64,000 bases of DNA from contig JANPWX010000081.1 of assembly GCA_024734555.1 (NCBI GenBank), positions 1,084,452 through 1,148,451 on the forward strand, written 5' to 3'. Both the position numbers and the translations under genes were made by a program. The DNA comes from Trochalopteron elliotii. Taxonomy: Eukaryota > Chordata > Aves > Passeriformes > Leiothrichidae. Below, one piece after another: positions 62,159 to 64,000 of the stretch. The notes under the pieces are model-generated. The model was not told where the DNA came from, did not search any database, and saw only the letters and a program-made list of their open reading frames with translations. Numbering within the stretch: position 1 is the first letter of the stretch; the number at the start of each line of letters is the position of its first letter.

Positions 62159-63019
62159 TCACCGGCCTGGCACGGGCAGTGGGCGCTCCGTGTCCGGCTG
62201 TGGCCTCAGGCAGGAGCAGTGGAACACCTCCCGCAGCGCCCGCCTGAAGTGGAATGGGCGTTCCTTGGGGGGCCCTGGCAGCTCCCTGAGGGTCTGGGCT
62301 CCCAGCTGGGGAGATGAGGGGCCTGGGGAGCAGCAGGGGCTGTGTGGGGCAGGGCCCTGGCTCTGTGCCACTGTTGCCTTCACCTGCTCAGCCAAGGCTG
62401 GAGAAGCTGCTGCCTTGGCCGACTCCTGGGGAGCAGCGTCAGGGCTCTGCAGCAGCTGTGGGTACCGAGGGTTGACCCAGATGGTGTGGATTGTGATCTC
62501 TTCCCAGCCCTCCTGCGACGTTTTGGCTCTGTCATCTCCATCCTCGGACAATTCTGGGTTTTGACTGGCTTCCCATTCAGACAGCTCCTGGTTAATGGAG
62601 TGTTCCCACTGGGGAAGCACTTCGTTGCTGCTGTCTTCCTCTTGGGATAGCTCTTGGATTCCCATGTCAGGCTGCTGGGATGTCTCTTGGGGTCTCTCCC
62701 AAATGGACAGATTCCTCCACCTGGGCAGTTCCTGGTCCATGGAGGGTTTCTCCTCTCCCTCCTCCCTGGCCCAGTCCCACTGTCTGCACTTAAATGTTTG
62801 CTCCCACTGCTCTAGGAGCTCTTCCAGCCCCCACCCAGGGGAGAGGTCTGGGGGGTGGCAGGGGCTGTGTGGGGCAGGTAACTGCCCTCTGGCCCCATCC
62901 CAGCTCTCTCTGTCCCCTCTCTCTCCATGGCTGGCTGTCACCTGGGGCCTCATGCACAGACCCAGCTGCTCCATGGTAGCGGGGCAGTTGGGGTTCGCCT
63001 CCTTCATGAGCATCTCCAT
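62159..63019 (-). CDS. Unrecognised Trp/Glu-rich 286-aa protein frame
   Basis: An uninterrupted 286-codon frame in a GC-rich block. The start chosen is the ATG at 63019-63017, because an in-frame TGA lies 24 nt upstream (63043-63041) and the ATG has a strong Kozak context (A at -3, G at +4). The product has a Cys/Met-containing N-terminus, a central region (about residues 65-170) unusually rich in Trp, Glu and Gln with degenerate repeats such as LLEQWEQ, LPRWRN, LPQWEH and LSEWEA, then a Pro/Ala/Ser-rich stretch, and a basic C-terminus RRALREVFHCSCLRP with a CxC pair. No signal peptide or membrane segment is apparent. I do not recognise the family. It could be a lineage-restricted songbird gene, a retrocopy, or a frame kept open by low stop-codon frequency. 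Antisense frames over the same span are shadows. Confidence 0.4.
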   Translation of the reverse strand: MEMLMKEANPNCPATMEQLGLCMRPQVTASHGERGDRESWDGARGQLPAPHSPCHPPDLSPGWGLEELLEQWEQTFKCRQWDWAREEGEEKPSMDQELPRWRNLSIWERPQETSQQPDMGIQELSQEEDSSNEVLPQWEHSINQELSEWEASQNPELSEDGDDRAKTSQEGWEEITIHTIWVNPRYPQLLQSPDAAPQESAKAAASPALAEQVKATVAQSQGPAPHSPCCSPGPSSPQLGAQTLRELPGPPKERPFHFRRALREVFHCSCLRPQPDTERPLPVPGR

Positions 63020-63043
63020 TGTGCTCTTCTGCTGAGGCTCTCA

Positions 63044-63394
63044 GGGGAGCTGCTTCCTTGTGAGACAGTGTCTCTCCTGGGACTGGGTACCTCAGGGCTC
63101 TGCACCCCTTAGATACCCCTTGAGCAGGGTGGGACTCTGCCGTGTCACAAGAGCCTGTGGCCACCATGGTGTCCCACATCACCAAGGGCCTTGACACAAC
63201 GGGCCTGTGCCACAAAGGGTTGCACCTGACATCCCTTTGACAGCCAAACGCACTGGAACCAACATGGAGCTGAACTTGGGCACTTGTAGCCCCTGATGTA
63301 CCCAGAGCCCTGTGAGGTTTTGGACATGGTCCCACACGACAGCCCAAGCCCCACACTGCAGAGCCCTGGCTTTGGAGGGTGGGCTATGCGGACC
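63044..63394. other. GC-rich flank of the 286-codon frame
   Basis: GC-rich sequence upstream (on the minus strand) of the 62159-63019 frame. Overlapping frames are open on both strands, but none has clear protein features. It may hold the 5' untranslated part of that transcript, if there is one. Confidence 0.35.
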
Positions 63395-63442
63395 ATGGGC
63401 CAGATGGATGCAGCCAGAGGGTTGTGGTCAGTGGCTCTGTTG
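63395..63442 (+). mobile_element. Short CR1 LINE fragment
   Basis: GATGGATGCAGCCAGAGGGT and TTGTGGTCAGTGGCTCTGTT match the CR1 segment that usually encodes the end of the GWT..WL..RVVVNGS stretch. Only about 48 bp, plus orientation. Confidence 0.55.
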
Positions 63443-64000
63443 AAATGATACAACTTTAGAAATTTTTAAGTCCCTTTTAAGTCATGGGTTTGTTCGCCTT
63501 TGCCAAGGTGGGGGGGAATTGAAGGTTTTCTTCAAAAGACTTTTGACCAAGGCTTTGCATTTTGCTGGCTGAGGCCTGATGGGCTTCAGTCAACACAAAG
63601 AAGATTCCTAGACTCTGAAAGTTTAGCATCTACAGTCTGGGAATAGCCAGAAGATACAGAGAACATAAATGGACATTAGTAAACATTAGCCCCTGGTGTG
63701 GTTGGAGACACCTGGTTGGAAACACAGATTTGTGTCACCAGCAAACTCACAGAAGGCACACTCTGCCCTGCCATCCAGAGCAGCCAGAACAGGGCAAGAA
63801 GAGCACTGCCAAGGATGGGCAAAAAGGGGAACTTTGCTTAGGGAGAGTGGAGCAGGAGAGGTGTTCTCCTTCAGCCCTCCAAAGACACCGGTGTCAGACT
63901 CAGAGGTTTTGTTGGTGTTCATACAACAAAAGACTTCCCCTTCCCTCAGTGTTATGGAGTGATGTTGTTTGCACACTAAGCAGCGACTCTGCAAAGAGTT
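63443..64000. other. Unassigned, possibly retroelement-derived
   Basis: Mildly GC-rich with 88-102-codon frames on both strands. Parts feel like the interior or edge of a bird endogenous retrovirus, but no primer-binding site, LTR end or protein motif can be shown before the window ends. Confidence 0.25.

Noticed and set aside
61989..62650. 191-codon and 102-codon plus-strand frames in the GC-rich block
   Set aside because: They overlap the minus-strand 286-codon frame antisense, have no start context or motif, and are explained by low stop-codon density.
63443..64000. Endogenous retrovirus interior or primer-binding site
   Set aside because: No primer-binding site, LTR terminus or gag/pol motif could be shown before the window edge.
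1..64000. tRNA, rRNA or CRISPR-like arrays
   Set aside because: No cloverleaf-like gene, rRNA segment or regularly spaced direct-repeat array was seen. The only periodic structures are microsatellites and LTR or CR1 pieces.

Overview
This window looks like a bird nuclear chromosome, most likely from a songbird (passerine). The evidence is the repeat content. Wherever a repeat can be recognised it is a CR1 LINE (the dominant avian retrotransposon, with its ATTCTATG-type 3' end) or a bird-type endogenous-retrovirus LTR. I saw no mammalian SINE or LINE and no bacterial-style gene packing. The DNA is AT-rich, with low-complexity tracts and one 400-N assembly gap (31350-31749). Most of the window is intronic or intergenic, and almost all open frames are short chance frames.

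Layout. 1-13 kb: sparse non-coding DNA with small old CR1 pieces (about 1372, 6305, 9466), an ERVL-like LTR fragment (7261-7845) and an A41 tract (11630-11670). 12.3-13.1 kb: an unassigned 204-codon minus-strand frame. 13303-13949 and 23072-23716: two solo LTRs with clean target-site duplications of 5 bp and 6 bp. 26.7-37.9 kb: CR1 pieces from the reverse-transcriptase region and 3' end, including one CR1 split by a 426-bp LTR (37340-37765) that duplicated the 4-bp target GTCA. 37.9-55.7 kb: about 18 kb with almost no recognisable transposon. 55.7-61.5 kb: more CR1. 61.5-64 kb: a roughly 420-bp (TTC/TTA/TAC) trinucleotide tract, then a GC-rich block with a 286-codon minus-strand frame.

Host genes. 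The best evidence is two plus-strand exon candidates, 44652-44757 and about 59263-59374. Each has good splice signals and their reading phases fit exactly, encoding a Ser/Glu-rich segment followed by a coiled-coil-like segment. I do not recognise the gene. The intervening intron would be about 14.5 kb and falls inside the transposon-poor stretch. The most interesting unassigned coding candidate is the minus-strand frame at 62159-63019. It has a strong Kozak start, an upstream in-frame stop and Trp/Glu-rich degenerate repeats. It is followed on its own strand by an A-rich region running into the trinucleotide tract, so it may be a retrocopy or part of a multi-copy family.

Limits. No alignment, expression or gene-finder evidence was available. 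Repeat family names rest on remembered consensus features. LTR ends rest on terminal TG/CA and visible target-site duplications.
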